From NCBI GenBank assembly GCA_963682025.1, contig OY821517.1:53712662-53776661 (forward strand): DNA of 64,000 bases, given 5' to 3'. Below the pieces are notes generated by a model. The model was not told where the DNA came from. It saw only the letters and a program-made list of their open reading frames with translations, and made no database searches. The DNA comes from Cordilura impudica (Eukaryota; Arthropoda; Insecta; Diptera; Scathophagidae). Position numbers and translations under genes: made by a program. Positions 10,227-20,919 of this stretch are shown here, in pieces (positions within the stretch are counted from its first letter, which is position 1; every line of letters starts with the position of its first letter).

Positions 10227-10799
10227 TTATACCTCTACATTTTCCGGTATAACTCGTTTGGAAACGCTAGCTAGCAATTGAACGTGTCGTTCCGTTACTT
10301 CTATGTGTGATGGAATTTTTGGATCATTAAACGGTGGATCATCTTGATTTAAATATTCATTCAATGCATCGTACGGAATGCTTCGCGTGAATGGTGGTTC
10401 AAATACGTTGTTTATATCATTCAAACTGATCATATCCGTGTAACTTGTGCAATTAAAGTTTATATCTGGTTTTTTATAAACTCTATCTTCCGTTGGGTCG
10501 TCAACATCGGTTTGATAGCGTAGAATTTTCTTTATAGCACAGTCGCGCTTTTCTTTGCTATGATCAAACAACATTGATAACAAGATATTTTCCGAATGCG
10601 CATAATATGAATTATCTGTAATTACTTGATTGACAATTCTGTGTAAACGAGGTTCTAGAAATCGTGACCAACTAATGAACTTGAAAAGTAATGCACTACC
10701 GTACACGACAGATGATGTATGATGTAAATTAAACCGCATTTGGTTACTGTACCAAATAAACATCCACTTAATATTTTCAAAATTTGACTGTTGCAGCAA
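10227..10799 (-). CDS. Transposon-type protein C-terminal region, 190 residues, open
   Basis: Open minus-strand frame with FISWSRFLEPRLHRIVNQV, YYAHSENILLSMLFDHSKEK, FEPPFTRSIP and IPSHIEVTERHVQLL. From memory, multicopy insect proteins of unknown name share the pattern of a C-terminal half with FAHPENLLLAML and FPCHTQAVERxVKLV phrases, so I regard this as the C-terminal part of such a mobile-element protein. The N-terminal half is absent, so it is probably a fragment in spite of being open. No zinc or membrane motifs are seen. Sequence from its 5' end recurs at 11640-11775 beyond a HINE-A insertion. Confidence 0.55.
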   Translation of the reverse strand: MLQQSNFENIKWMFIWYSNQMRFNLHHTSSVVYGSALLFKFISWSRFLEPRLHRIVNQVITDNSYYAHSENILLSMLFDHSKEKRDCAIKKILRYQTDVDDPTEDRVYKKPDINFNCTSYTDMISLNDINNVFEPPFTRSIPYDALNEYLNQDDPPFNDPKIPSHIEVTERHVQLLASVSKRVIPENVEV

Positions 10800-10864
10800 T
10801 AAAATTATTGAAAAAATGTTATTGATTCTTACGGGGAAAATTCCTAACGAATTTTAAGAAAGAA

Positions 10865-11632
10865 CAAGTAAGAAAATTATACTCGGTCTAGACCGACTGT
10901 AGGATACCCTATACCATGTTTTTAGAGACCCTACCCCATAGGCCCAACTAACTGGACATAGAAAATAAGCATAAACCAAATTTGAGTGGGATTTTTATAA
11001 TTTTTTTTTGTCTGCAGATATGAAAAAGTTCATATCGGATGGTATATCTATATGGGGACTAGGCCCAAAAATGGACCAATCCTGACCATGTTTGGTAAGG
11101 TCTCCTGTATTTTGCAAAAATATATACAAACAAAATTTGAGAAGAATCAGTGCAATATTTTTGTTTTTTGATAGATTTAAGTGAAGATCGGGAAGCAGCT
11201 CTATATGGGGCCTATGACTAAGAGTTGTCCCATAGGGATCATTTTTGGACTACTGATTAATGGATGTAATAAACATACAAACCCAATTTGACTAAGATTT
11301 ATATGATAATTTGTATCTTATGGCAATTTAAGTCGATTTCATAGGGGTCATTTGTATGGGGGCTAGGTCTGAACATGGACCGATTCTCACCAATTTCAAT
11401 AGCGTTCATCCTATGGCCGATTAAAGCTTATATACCAAATTTCATCAAAACATATTCATATTTGCGACCTGCAGTTTGATTGCAAGCTTTACATGGACAC
11501 ACAGACGGACGGACGGACGGACATCGTTAAATCGAATCAGATAGTGATTCTGATTCGATCGGTATAATTAATGATGGGTCTAGGTCAAATATTTTTGGTA
11601 GTTACAAACAGCAGCACAATGTCATATTCTGA
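10865..11632 (-). repeat. HINE-A copy 3 (reverse orientation)
   Basis: Starts CAAGTAAGAAAATTATACTC, the inverse of the family 3' end. It passes through TCGGTCTAGACCGACT and ends near the inverse of the 5' block (AGCAGCACAATGTCAT). The 5' hairpin is lost. The GGACGGACGGACGGAC microsatellite lies at about 11505-11523. Confidence 0.8.
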
Positions 11633-11639
11633 AAAGACT

Positions 11640-11775
11640 TGTATATACCTGAACTATTTCATTAGTTAAAATATTCACTTGGTGCATCACTTATGATGTA
11701 AATTAAACAAATAAACATCCTTTTTATGTTCAAAAATTTGACTGTTGCAGCAACAATATTATTGAAAAACTTTCC
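11640..11775 (-). repeat. Second copy of the start of the 190-residue ORF region
   Basis: The segments TGATGTAAATTAAAC, AAATAAACATCC and AAAATTTGACTGTTGCAGCAA repeat, with small gaps, the DNA at 10714-10815. The two copies flank the HINE-A copy at 10865-11632, so either the insertion came with a local duplication or two element fragments lie side by side. Confidence 0.6.
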
Positions 11776-11844
11776 AACGATATTTTTAAAAATATATAAA
11801 TAACTACGTGTGTAATCAACAACATGTTCTTCAGAGAATTTGTT

Positions 11845-12228
11845 TTTTCATCTCTCCGTGACTGTGCGTGACTATGTCAAAGTTAATTTTTTTTCACAGC
11901 AAGTGTATGGGCCAAGTTTCAGATCGATCGGATGAGGGTAAATAACTTTAAGATAACTCCGTGACTGTGCGTGACTATGCGTGACTGTGCGTGACTATGT
12001 CAAAGTTAATCTTTTTTTTACAGCAAGTATATGGGCCAAGTTTCAGATCATTTGCATGAGGGGGAATTGGGTTGCCCCATGGCAGACAGACAGGTCAAAA
12101 GTTGGGACATCGGAATTCGTTTTAGAGGTATGGTTCCCTGCGCAAAGTTTCTTATTGTGATCCCTAGAATATGATTTTCCTTGTAACTTGAGCGATTTTT
12201 TTTTTTGGCAAATCGACCCGCCCTAATG
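11845..12228 (-). repeat. Repeat family C, modular copy
   Basis: Two to three modules of roughly 100-130 bp, each with CTCCGTGACTGTGCGTGAC, GTCAAAGTTAATCTTTTTT, CAGCAAGTxTATGGGCCAAG and TTTCAGATCGATCGGATGAG. They are followed by TTGCCCCATGGCAGACAGAC and the blocks shared with 9738-9935. The short GTGACTGTGC unit varies in number, suggesting slippage. No coding potential is seen. Confidence 0.65.
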
Positions 12229-12503
12229 TGCTGACGTTGTAACTACCAAAGATATTTGACCTAGACCCATATTTTATTATACCGATCGACTCAGAATCAC
12301 TTTCTATGGGCGATATACTAAATTTCATCAAAATATATTCATATTTGCGACCTGTAGTTTCATTACAAGGTTTGTACAGACGGACGGATGGGCAGACGGA
12401 CATCGCTAAATCAAGTCAGAAAGTGATTGTAAGTCGATCGGTGTAAAAAATTATGGGTCTAGCTCAAATATTTTTGGTAGTAACCATATAGTGGTATAGG
12501 ATA
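12226..12503. repeat. Two HINE-A fragments joined head to head
   Basis: 12226-12305 matches the start of HINE-A in plus orientation (GTGCTGACGTTGTAACTACC…CGACTCAGAATCACTTTC). From 12306 to 12503 the middle and start occur in minus orientation, ending AACCATATAGTGGTATAGG. The result is an imperfect inverted arrangement created by rearrangement or nested insertion. Confidence 0.7.
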
Positions 12504-14340
12504 TAAAAATTACAGAAAATGTTTATATGTATGTCCGAAGAAATAAATTTTAAATTTTATGTAGATTAACGAAGCGAAAATATTTTTGAGCTATATATAC
12601 TATATACAAAAAGTTATCTATCTAATGTACATACTGTAATCGTGTTAAAAATATAGTTACAAATGTTGGTATACTAGTTTAAGGGTTAAACTAGTCAACT
12701 AACTGTCAAACTATTTGCAAACTTAGAAAAGAGAGCGTCTAGTAACAGCGCATGTACAACATACAGTAGTTAATTGAAGTCGTTTATGGCAAAATAGTTC
12801 ATTGTGAAGTGATTTTTAAAATATTAAACTAAATTTATTGTTTTTTACAAAAAAAAAAGTGTATGTGAGTGTTGTTATAAAGCCAAATACTAAACAGGTA
12901 ATACAAGTTTAATTTTAAGACCGAATAATTATATTTGAAAAACAAAAAAACTTATTTTGTGCGTTTTTCTCAGTCACAATATTAACAAAATAATAAAAAT
13001 AGATAATAAAAAGAACGCACAAAATATTTATGTAGTTGATTGTCAAGGTTATTATCAAACAAATATCCGCAATGTTCATACTTAGCTTTCTTTCTTGGGA
13101 AATGAGTGTTTACATTCACTCTCTATCAGGGATGGCAAGGAAACAAAGTACTTTTTAAATCTCGCTGAAATTCTTTATTAGAATTGTTCGAGTAGTAAAA
13201 TTAAGCTGGTGTTGTTAGTATTTCCAGAAATCACAATTCATGGAATAAATTTATTGAACATTATAAACATAAAATTGTTACCATGCATTCAATGCATGCC
13301 ACACTAATTGAAAACAATTCCAACAAAGCTAAATAGTTCATGAATTTACTCGTCAGTTAGGTACAGGTGTACTTTTGATTACTCATTTAATTATTTTCCA
13401 TCTCTGTTCTCTTGTTTTTTTTTAATGTTTTTCTCTCTTCTGTTTTTGTTCTCTTGTCTTGTCATAACACATGTTTTTTATTTCGTCAGAGATGGGCGCG
13501 AATAGCAAATTAAAACACATGATCACATCTACATACATATTAAGTTTGTAAGCATAGTAAAATTATTAAACTTTATAAAGTAAATTATATTATTATATTT
13601 TCAAATGAGAATGAATAATTTAAGTATTAATTTTACGATGATTTTGTTCTTTAAATTAAATATATTATTATTTTTACGGGTATCTTCGGAGGGTTTTTGT
13701 GAATGTGTAGTCAAACTTTAAGCCCTTTTGTTTTACACTTTTACTGAAATTATTTTGCTTCGGTCATTTAACCCAACTCATTTATTTTTCTTGTCACGCG
13801 TTTATCTTTGTTTTTATTTTGTTTATTTTTAAAATCAGCTGTTTCACAATATATCAGTTGGAGACTGGAGCATACTTATTTATTGCGATCATGCTCTTTG
13901 TGTTTTGCTTCACTTTTTTTTTTTTTTTTTTTTGAGGGGGCTATAAAGTTCTACATATTCTAATTTTAATCATATTGTGACGTAGGCAAAAAGTTTAAAA
14001 GTGTATACATGATGAGAATACAAACAAATAATTTCCACTGTGCTTTAATATGGATTTTTTTTTTGTGTGCGAGTGGGAATATGTATGATGAGAGCAATTG
14101 TAAAAAAAAATAGTCAGTACGGTTCTCTTCGTCCATAGTGACAGTTTGGTTTTTAACTTGCGCAAATTTAACATACGGTAACATACGTGCCTTCGTGTTA
14201 TTAGTTTTTCTTATATTAAATTTGTTCATATAAAAACCCATTCCCAACTACAAGCCAAAGAGAGGACGGAGGTAAATTCAATAAAACATATGACTTACTG
14301 AATGCTGGCTACAACAATAACACGGATTGCTGCTGTCGTA
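12504..14340. other. Intergenic DNA upstream of the carrier gene
   Basis: No repeat family or transposon gene was recognised here, in contrast to the rest of the window. There are AT-rich tracts, a long T run at 13912-13934 and scattered short palindromes. The 1.8 kb may contain promoter and regulatory DNA for the gene at 14536, but I cannot point to a specific enhancer or a core promoter element with confidence. An upstream non-coding exon is possible. Confidence 0.5.
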
Positions 14341-14535
14341 GTATCCAGCAGTCAGTTTGGTAGTACAACTTTCATTGAAATCGATTAATTGCAAATAATT
14401 TACACAATACATGTCTGTTATTTTAGACTTTGTAACAGCAGCAAATTGTGACGACAACAGACTGAGTGTTAACTGAATTTAGTAAAACAAAAAGAAACTA
14501 CAGTACAATATAAAAAAGGAACACAAAACGCAACA
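14341..14535 (+). promoter_or_regulatory. Likely 5' untranslated leader of the carrier gene
   Basis: AT-rich leader with an initiator-like GTCAGTTTG at 14351 and an ATCGAT core, the heart of the fly DRE promoter element, at 14380. No clear TATA box at the right distance is visible. The actual start of transcription cannot be fixed from sequence alone. Confidence 0.3.
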
Positions 14536-15492
14536 ATGTCTACTCAAACACAAAATGAACAAAAACAACAAGCACCAGTAAAAAAAAGCATTCCAAATGG
14601 TTTGAAATTCGTATTTGGTGGTGCGGCCGGTATGGGCGCCACCATGATTGTGCAACCATTCGATTTGATTAAGACACGCATGCAAATTTCTGGTGCCGGC
14701 AGTGGCAAAAAGGAATTCCGCAATTCGTTTCATTGCATTCAAACAGTGATCAGAAAAGAGGGACCACTAGGTTTATATCAAGGTATTGGAGCTGCTTTGT
14801 TACGTCAGGCCACTTATACAACAGGTCGCTTGGGTGTGTACTCTTATCTCAATGATGCCTACATGGCTCACTTCCAAAAGGATCCCAATGTATCGGCTAG
14901 TATGTTAATGGGTGTTATTGCCGGTGCCTGTGGTGCATTCATCGGTACACCCGCCGAAGTTGCTCTTATCCGTATGGCATCCGACGGTCGTCTGCCTCTG
15001 GCCGAAAGACGTAACTACAAGAATGTATTTAATGCCTTGACTCGAATCACCACCGAAGAAGGTTTGACTACATTGTGGCGCGGCAGTATACCCACTGTAG
15101 GCCGTGCTATGGTTGTCAACATGACACAGCTGGCCTCCTATTCACAATTCAAGACATATTTCCGCACAGGTCCTTTGAAGATGGATGAGGGTATAAAATT
15201 ACATTTTGCTGCCAGTATGTTGTCTGGTTTGCTGACGACAATCACCTCTATGCCTTTGGACATTGCCAAGACCCGCATTCAAAATCAAAAATACATTGAT
15301 GGCAAACCTGAATATCGTGGCACCATCCATGTGCTGGGCAACGTGGCCCGCAAAGAGGGTGTCTTCGCTTTATGGAAGGGCTTCACGCCCTACTACTGCC
15401 GTTTGGGACCACACACCGTATTGACTTTCATCTTCTTGGAGCAGCTGAATACAGCGTATCATACTTTTGTGGGCGGCAGCAAAGGTCTGTGA
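14536..15492 (+). CDS. CG1907: Mitochondrial 2-oxoglutarate/malate carrier (SLC25A11 type)
   Basis: 318 residues, one uninterrupted coding exon. Mitochondrial carrier proteins exchange metabolites across the inner mitochondrial membrane; this subfamily swaps cytosolic malate for matrix 2-oxoglutarate in the malate-aspartate shuttle. Three Solcar repeats are visible, with signature motifs PFDLIK (residues 41-46), PAEVALIR (139-146, a variant of Px[DE]xx[KR] common in this subfamily) and PLDIAK (240-245). Each repeat should give two membrane helices, so six in total. Strong subfamily phrases include MQISGAGSGKKE, ALLRQATYTTGRLG, SDGRLPLAERRNY and NMTQLASYSQFKTYFR. The start has a good insect context (CAACAATG) and matches the usual family length. 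Codon choice is markedly more GC-rich than the surroundings, consistent with an expressed gene under selection. The symbol is the Drosophila orthologue as I remember it, not a database result. Confidence 0.95.
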   Translation: MSTQTQNEQKQQAPVKKSIPNGLKFVFGGAAGMGATMIVQPFDLIKTRMQISGAGSGKKEFRNSFHCIQTVIRKEGPLGLYQGIGAALLRQATYTTGRLGVYSYLNDAYMAHFQKDPNVSASMLMGVIAGACGAFIGTPAEVALIRMASDGRLPLAERRNYKNVFNALTRITTEEGLTTLWRGSIPTVGRAMVVNMTQLASYSQFKTYFRTGPLKMDEGIKLHFAASMLSGLLTTITSMPLDIAKTRIQNQKYIDGKPEYRGTIHVLGNVARKEGVFALWKGFTPYYCRLGPHTVLTFIFLEQLNTAYHTFVGGSKGL

Positions 15493-15601
15493 TTGTGATT
15501 TTTAGAGTAAATGTATTCGAACGTAGAAGGCCAATAATCCCAGTAACGAAAACAATAATTAAAGTCTATGTGTTAATTGTTAAAGATTAAAGTTAAATAC
15601 C

Positions 15602-15607
15602 AATAAA
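15602..15607 (+). terminator. Polyadenylation signal of the carrier gene
   Basis: AATAAA lies about 110 bp after the stop codon, followed by an AT-rich then T/GT-rich tract (TTTTTTTTGTACT at about 15647). This is the first canonical signal downstream of the gene, giving a short 3' untranslated region. Confidence 0.6.
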
Positions 15608-15639
15608 AATCAAAATTATACTAGTTAATCAGAATGCGT

Positions 15640-16142
15640 TAAATTAGTTTTTTTTGTACTCCCTAACCTGCCTCTATGTATCTCAAATTGAGACATTTTT
15701 CCCAAATCGAAAAGAAATTAACGTAAGCGGGTTGTAAACACAAAATATTTACAAAAGAGATAGGAAATGCTTTTTCTTTTTGTATCAACACCATTTCCAA
15801 TTGCAATGATACTTAAACATTTACTTTTTAATTTAATTTCAATAGAAAAAGAATCAAAAAAATTTTTTTTTTGACTTTTTTTATTTAGTATATATTTTTT
15901 GTTTTTGCTGTAGTCAAGACCTTGCAGACTTAACTGCCATTTTATTTCTAATTTGTTTTTTTTTTTTTTTTTGTATAAAAATATTTTTCGTTCAAAAATC
16001 TCTTCAATCCCTCTTGGTTCGAAATTTAATGCTCGTATCAAATATTTTTTTTTTTTTTTTTTTTTGACGATGTACTATATACAGTGTTACGGCCCTTTGT
16101 TCCAACTTGGAACCATAGGAATCAATATATATATATATATAT
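15640..16142. other. T-rich tracts and a TA microsatellite
   Basis: Contains several long T runs (around 15870, 15955-15972, 16046-16065) and a (TA)n tract at about 16125-16142. The TA tract forms the target of the Tc1-like element that follows. Reading frames here are low-complexity artefacts. Confidence 0.5.
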
Positions 16143-16501
16143 ACAGTGTCTGACAATACATTGGAAACTTTTACAAAATTTTGAAATTCTCAATTTTTTT
16201 TTTTTTAATTTCGCGTCCTAAACTTATTTTTTTTTTGGAAAATCACTCGAAACATGCAATAACGAAAAAAAAAATGGATAATCGGAAAAAAAGTATTTGT
16301 TTTAGTGATGACAAAAAAATTGAAACTTTTTAACTTCTATACCAGTGTAGATTAAAACAATAAAAATAGAAGATGGTATAAAAGAAAAATTTATAAATTC
16401 GTAGCCGTTATTTAAATATAGTTTCTGACGGTTTCTTTCAACTGTTTTTGAAACACCATTGTAAATTTCAATGCTTTAACCTTATAATAAATTATAAAAA
16501 A

Positions 16502-17552
16502 ATGGCAAATATAAAGTTTTGTGAAGAGTTAAAAACCAGGGGTCGAATCGTTGCATTTGTTATCGAAATTTTTTGATCGAAATTATTTTTTTATTTTCCA
16601 AAATAATATACTAAGAGTAATTTTACTCTGTCACAGCTAACGAGTTATGGTCCAATAGCAAAAATGAAACGAGGTCCAACGATTATCCGTCTTCTTTAAA
16701 TAATAAACCAAAATATTGAATTTCGATTGATTTTACTCGATATCGAATGCGACAATTTGCCCCTAGAATAATAGATGTTTTTACTGCTGGTCCTAAGCAA
16801 AAGAACATTTGTGAGAAATATTCTATAATTAAATCCTTAATTGCAAAAAATATCCAGAAATATCGTAAAAGAAGTACGATGATGACTCAACATTTAGGCG
16901 AAAGGCCCCGTAAAACGGGTCAAAACATAATTTAATAGCAAGAGAGTTAAAAAAATTTCCAAAAGTGATACCAAAAGATCAATCTGAAACTAAAAATATC
17001 TGATCTTTGTTGTTGTCATCCTGTGAAGAAACCACTGATGTCACATAAACATATGAAGCGATCTAAACGGAATTTAAATACTGTTCCCTTTTCAGATGAG
17101 TTCAAATTTAATTTAAGATGCCATATGGAGGAACGTTTGTACGACGGTCAAAGGGAAAAAATACTAGACCCAATGTATGTACAAATTAAACTGTTAAGTT
17201 TGGTATTGGGTTACTTTTCGGGACAAGGTATGGGTCCAATTCATGTAGTATAAGATACGAAAAATATTCCAACAAGACATGAAAGTGACTCAAAACATAC
17301 CAAAGTTGTAACCGAATGGTTACAATCTAATGCAGCTAGTGTTTTGGAATGGCCAGCCTAGTCTCCAGATCGCGGAGAATTTCTATGGGAAATTGTAGAT
17401 CAAAAAATACACAAACAAGACAGATTTCATAGAGGCAGTTAATTCAGAGTGGCAAAAAATGTCAACGGTTATCATCTACAATTTAATTGACTCCATGTCT
17501 GGGCGTTGTGAAGCTGTGCTAAAAAAGAATGAATACCCAACAAACCACTGAA
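16502..17552 (+). pseudogene. Tc1-like transposase relic
   Basis: The start MANIKFCEELKTR at 16502 is cut by the MITE at 16539-16763. The frame resumes RIIDVFTAGPKQKNICEKYS (N-terminal helix-turn-helix). Later blocks are VPFSDEFKFNL with the first catalytic Asp at about 17095, YFSGQGMGPIHVV, VTEWLQSNAASVLEWPA and, after SPD, LWEIVD. Stops at 16933, near 17250 and at other points, plus frameshifts, make it non-functional. The second catalytic Asp block (normally QDNDPKHTS) is largely gone. Confidence 0.75.
16539..16763. mobile_element. MITE inserted in the Tc1 relic
   Basis: Inverted ends GGGGTCGAATCGTTGCAT and ATGCGACAATTTGCCCC frame 225 bp without coding potential. The arms continue inward with ATATCGA…AAAATCAATCGAAATT in the right arm. 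A second copy of that arm begins at 48470. The Tc1 transposase sequence continues on both sides, which defines the boundaries. Confidence 0.65.
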
Positions 17553-17671
17553 ATCAAATATAGAGGGAACGCTTCCAATTATTGTATAGTTTGCATTGTT
17601 TTGTCAACAGCATAAGTATTAATACTTCTACAAAGTTTTTATTAAAATTCTTTCTTTCCTTATGCATATGA

Positions 17672-17985
17672 GTTTTGAATCTCTCCGTGACTGTGCGTTA
17701 CTATGTCAAAGTTCTTTTTTCACAGCAAGTCTACCGACCAAGTTTCAGATCGATCGGATAAGGAGAAATAGGTTTTAAATCACTCCGCGACTGTGCGTGA
17801 CTGTGCATGACTATGTCAAAGTTAATCTTTTTTTCACAACAACTGTATGGATTAAGTTTCAGATCAATCGGGTGAGGGGAAATGATATTTAGATCACTCT
17901 GTGACTGCGTGACTATGCGTGTTCAAGTTTCAGATCAATTGGATAAGGGGGAATGGGGTTGCCCCATGACAGACAGAGAGAGAGT
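17672..17985 (-). repeat. Repeat family C, modular copy
   Basis: Three modules beginning CTCTCCGTGACTGTGCG, CTCCGCGACTGTGCGTGAC and CTCTGTGACTGCGTGAC, each followed by a TTTCAGATC…GG phrase. It ends at TTGCCCCATGACAGACAGAG, as does the copy at 11845-12228. Confidence 0.65.
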
Positions 17986-18578
17986 ATGAGTTAAAAGAAA
18001 GAGTTTAAAAACTAAAATTATTCATGTTGTTATAAAGCATGTAAAAAGGTAAATAAAACTAGTAATAACAAATGTAAAATCGTACAACTGCCAGAAATAG
18101 CAAAATATACAAATGTATGAAAATATGCACTCCATAGATATTTGACATCATTTTATAATTAATTTTCCAGAAATACATGGTACAGTTTTATGTTTCCGAG
18201 TCAGTTATATCAATAGATAACTCTCCTGAAATATTGAAACATTCTGGTAAAAACTGTGGAGTGGGCTAATTGCTACTCGAAAAACATCAGCCACTTTCCT
18301 CTCAAATTTATGATAATTTGTTCTTCGCATATGTTTGATGTCTATTTAAAAAAAAATTTTTCAAGAAAACTTAGAATAAACAATTAGTATTACAATTTGA
18401 ATATACATATGAATGTAAAGATTATGTTTTCAAAATTTCAAAGCATTCCGACCAAAATGTTGGCATGTGGGAACAACTACTCGAAAAAGATCAGAAATAT
18501 TGCAAAAAGTGTAAAATAGAATATTCATTAAAAATTTTAAACCATTCCGATTAATTAATATTATGCCGTCGACATACA
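17986..18578. other. Unassigned AT-rich DNA
   Basis: No open frame of note and no recognised repeat. The phrase AACTACTCGAAAA(A) recurs in forms around 18270, 18475 and 19045, possibly marking old copies of a short element. Confidence 0.4.
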
Positions 18579-18925
18579 TCTATAATAATATTTAATAGGC
18601 AAGGTGATTTCTTGTGATATATTCTACACCTCCAATTACGAATTGATTTTGACAAAAAATATACCATTTGAAAGGTATTTATTTGCAGCTGTCCACCATA
18701 TTTACAGATGTGCACCATCTGGTACAATTTTTTTGATTAAAATTCATTTAAAGTTGCTACTAACATATAGATAAAACACATATTTAAGCATTAAATAAAA
18801 AACTATAAAATGCTGTGTATGTGTAAATTTAATTGCGAATTGGCTTAAATTGATTAGCATACTTTTAGGCTCTTATAAAATTATTTATGAATGAAAAAAT
18901 AAAATTTCCACTTTCTATACTAATG
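18579..18925 (+). mobile_element. Non-autonomous Helitron, copy 1 (3' end lost)
   Basis: Begins A|TCTATAATAATATTTAATAG, then GGCAAGGTGATTTCTTGTGA and the family body (TTTGAAAGGTATTTATTTGC, CAGATGTGCACCATCTGG). It fades near 18925 before the hairpin and CTAG that end the other copies. No coding capacity. Confidence 0.65.
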
Positions 18926-19056
18926 TGTGGAATTATGTTCTTGTTTGAAGTTTGATTGTATTTTCCAGAAAATTTTTCACCAAGATTTAATCAAAAATAA
19001 TATTTCTTACAGCAGTATATATAAAGAGACTACTGTTTGTTGGAACTACTACTCAA

Positions 19057-19530
19057 CATAAACAAAAAAAAAAAAAAAAAATAATTTCAAAAAAGGTTAA
19101 ATTCGGCTGTGCCGCTATTGAAACTTTAATTGCTTTTTTTAAAAAGGTACTTTTTTTCTACAAAAGTATTTTTTTGGAAATAGTACTTTTTTAAGAAAAT
19201 TTACTTGTTTAAGAGAAGGTTCCTTTTTAAGAAAAGATAATTTTTAAAAATATTTTCTTTTTAAAAAAGGTACTTTTTTAAGAAAATGTATATTTTAAGA
19301 AAATGTATTTTTTTTTTATTAAAATATACGTTATTAAGAAAAGGTTATTTTTTTACGAAAATGTAATTTTTTTTAAATATATATGTTGAAAACAGGTAAT
19401 TTTTTATAAAAAAAAATTACTTAGTTAAAAAAATAACTTTTTTGACAAAAGGTACTTTTTAAAATATAAATATATTTTCAAAGATATGTACTTATTTTTT
19501 AAAGCTATTTTTTAAAAAGGTACTTTATTT
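19057..19530. repeat. Degenerate A/T-rich tandem repeat
   Basis: A run of imperfect units of about 25-35 bp built on AAAGGTACTTTTTTAAGAAAA and TGTATTTTTTAAG variants. No gene. It follows a poly-A run at 19061-19081. Confidence 0.6.
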
Positions 19531-19728
19531 AGGGATTATATTAGCGATTTTCTTTATTATATCGGGCTAACGATAAAAAATTGTGGCAATATTTGCTTAC
19601 GCTAGTAATAAGCAAATGTTACAACTACATTGACTACAACAATAAGAAAATTCAATTCAATTATATATTCTTCCTTTATTTTAATATTTTAACAAGTTTG
19701 ATATTTACATATGAGATCTTATCTTTAC

Positions 19729-19882
19729 ATATGTGACCTTCTTCGAGAAAACGGACCTAATGTGTGAAAATTAAGTTTTGAGAAAAAAAACGCATTTAAA
19801 GTTTCTACACCCTTTTAGGTACCAGAATCCACCGTTTTTGACACAACCCGTTTTTTGACACACTCGGAGAAGGTCACATATA
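19729..19882. repeat. Short inverted-repeat element of about 155 bp
   Basis: ATATGTGACCTTCTTCGAG at 19729 is mirrored by CTCGGAGAAGGTCACATAT ending 19882. Inside lies a direct pair of TTTTTGACACA phrases. The form fits a tiny MITE or a stable hairpin. A second hairpin of about 20-bp arms (ATATGCTTATAGG / CCTCTATAAGCATAT) lies at 20017-20088. Confidence 0.5.
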
Positions 19883-20104
19883 GAAATTGCAACAAATAAT
19901 ATATAGGATCTAAAGGTATTAAATAGTTTTTATTTTACTTTTTAATGATTTTTAAAGGAAGTTGGGAGGAAAAAAATCATTATATGATTTAATAGATTCA
20001 AATACTATCTGAAAATATTTATATGCTTATAGGAGGAGGCTTAGTAAAAATTATAGACCTCTATAAGCATATAATTTTCAATTTGGTGATTTCTTTTTAA
20101 TTTT

Positions 20105-20867
20105 ACGTTATTTCTCTACATTCTCTTATCAGTTAGTAAGAGGAATTTTTAATTTTGGCAAAGTAATTGTTATTGATCCTTGTTATCAAATCGATAATTC
20201 TTTCGTAACCTGTTTCTTCATGAAAAAGATTTGTAGGATACCTCCAGCGCATTTTATTTATCATTTTAAGACATTTGTTTTGTATAATTTGTAAGCGTTT
20301 TAGGTGACAGTTGGCAGAGTCACTTCAAATAGAACACGCGTATGTTAATATCAGCCTTATAACACTTTTGAAGAGTAGATTTTTGTATTTGGGGTTTAGA
20401 AATGACCTTCTATTTAGTAGTGGCCATAATGCTTTAAATGATTTTATAGCTTTTTGGGACGTAGCCATAATATGTTGTTTAAATATAAGCTTTTTGTCCA
20501 AAACAACTCCGAGATATTTGACATCGTTAAGTACATTTATGGTATTATTTCCAATAAGACGATGATGTCTTAGCAGTCCTTTGGGAGATTTGTTGAATGG
20601 AAAAATTATTGCTTGGCTCTTGTTTGGATTAATTTTGATTTTCCATTTGTGAAAATATTTACTGCAATTTACAAGTCCCATTTCCATTTTCTTCAGGAGT
20701 GCACTTGTAAGTTTGTTTGAAGAAATTAACGCAGTATCATCTGCGTAATAAGCAATTTTTATATATTTTGGGACTTTAAAATCGGATGTATATATCGAGT
20801 AAAGCAATGTCGACAAGACATAAATAAGAAAAATTATAACATATATATTAAGAAAAACAACAAACAC
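20105..20867 (-). pseudogene. Jockey-type non-LTR retrotransposon, reverse transcriptase end
   Basis: Minus-strand frame with AYYADDTALISS, the catalytic YxDD motif of reverse transcriptase, then KWKIKINPNKSQAIIF and VKYLGVVLDKKLIFKQHI, typical of the palm and thumb in jockey/I-type LINEs. After a frameshift near 20330 the thumb continues (HLKRLQIIQNKCLKMI… and the NYFAKI phrase). The upstream RT blocks, endonuclease and ORF1 are absent, so this is a short relic lacking both ends. Confidence 0.8.
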
Positions 20868-20919
20868 ATTTTTAAATTTTCAGGAGTTTTTTCACATTTT
20901 CAATCATATCTCGTGGCCC

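Larger units (their letters stand above)
16144..17600 (+). mobile_element. Tc1-like transposon, 5' end intact, 3' end lost
   Basis: Starts with CAGTGTCTGACAATACATTG immediately after a TA, the usual Tc1 terminus. The same tip in inverse orientation closes another fragment at about 26664. The body carries a broken transposase gene interrupted by a 225-bp MITE. No matching right terminus was found before repeat family C begins at about 17670, so the 3' inverted repeat is missing or decayed. Confidence 0.7.

Noticed and set aside
14479..14742. Minus-strand frame opposite the carrier gene start
   Set aside because: It is a shadow of the coding strand; the hydrophobic tail comes from the AT-rich leader.
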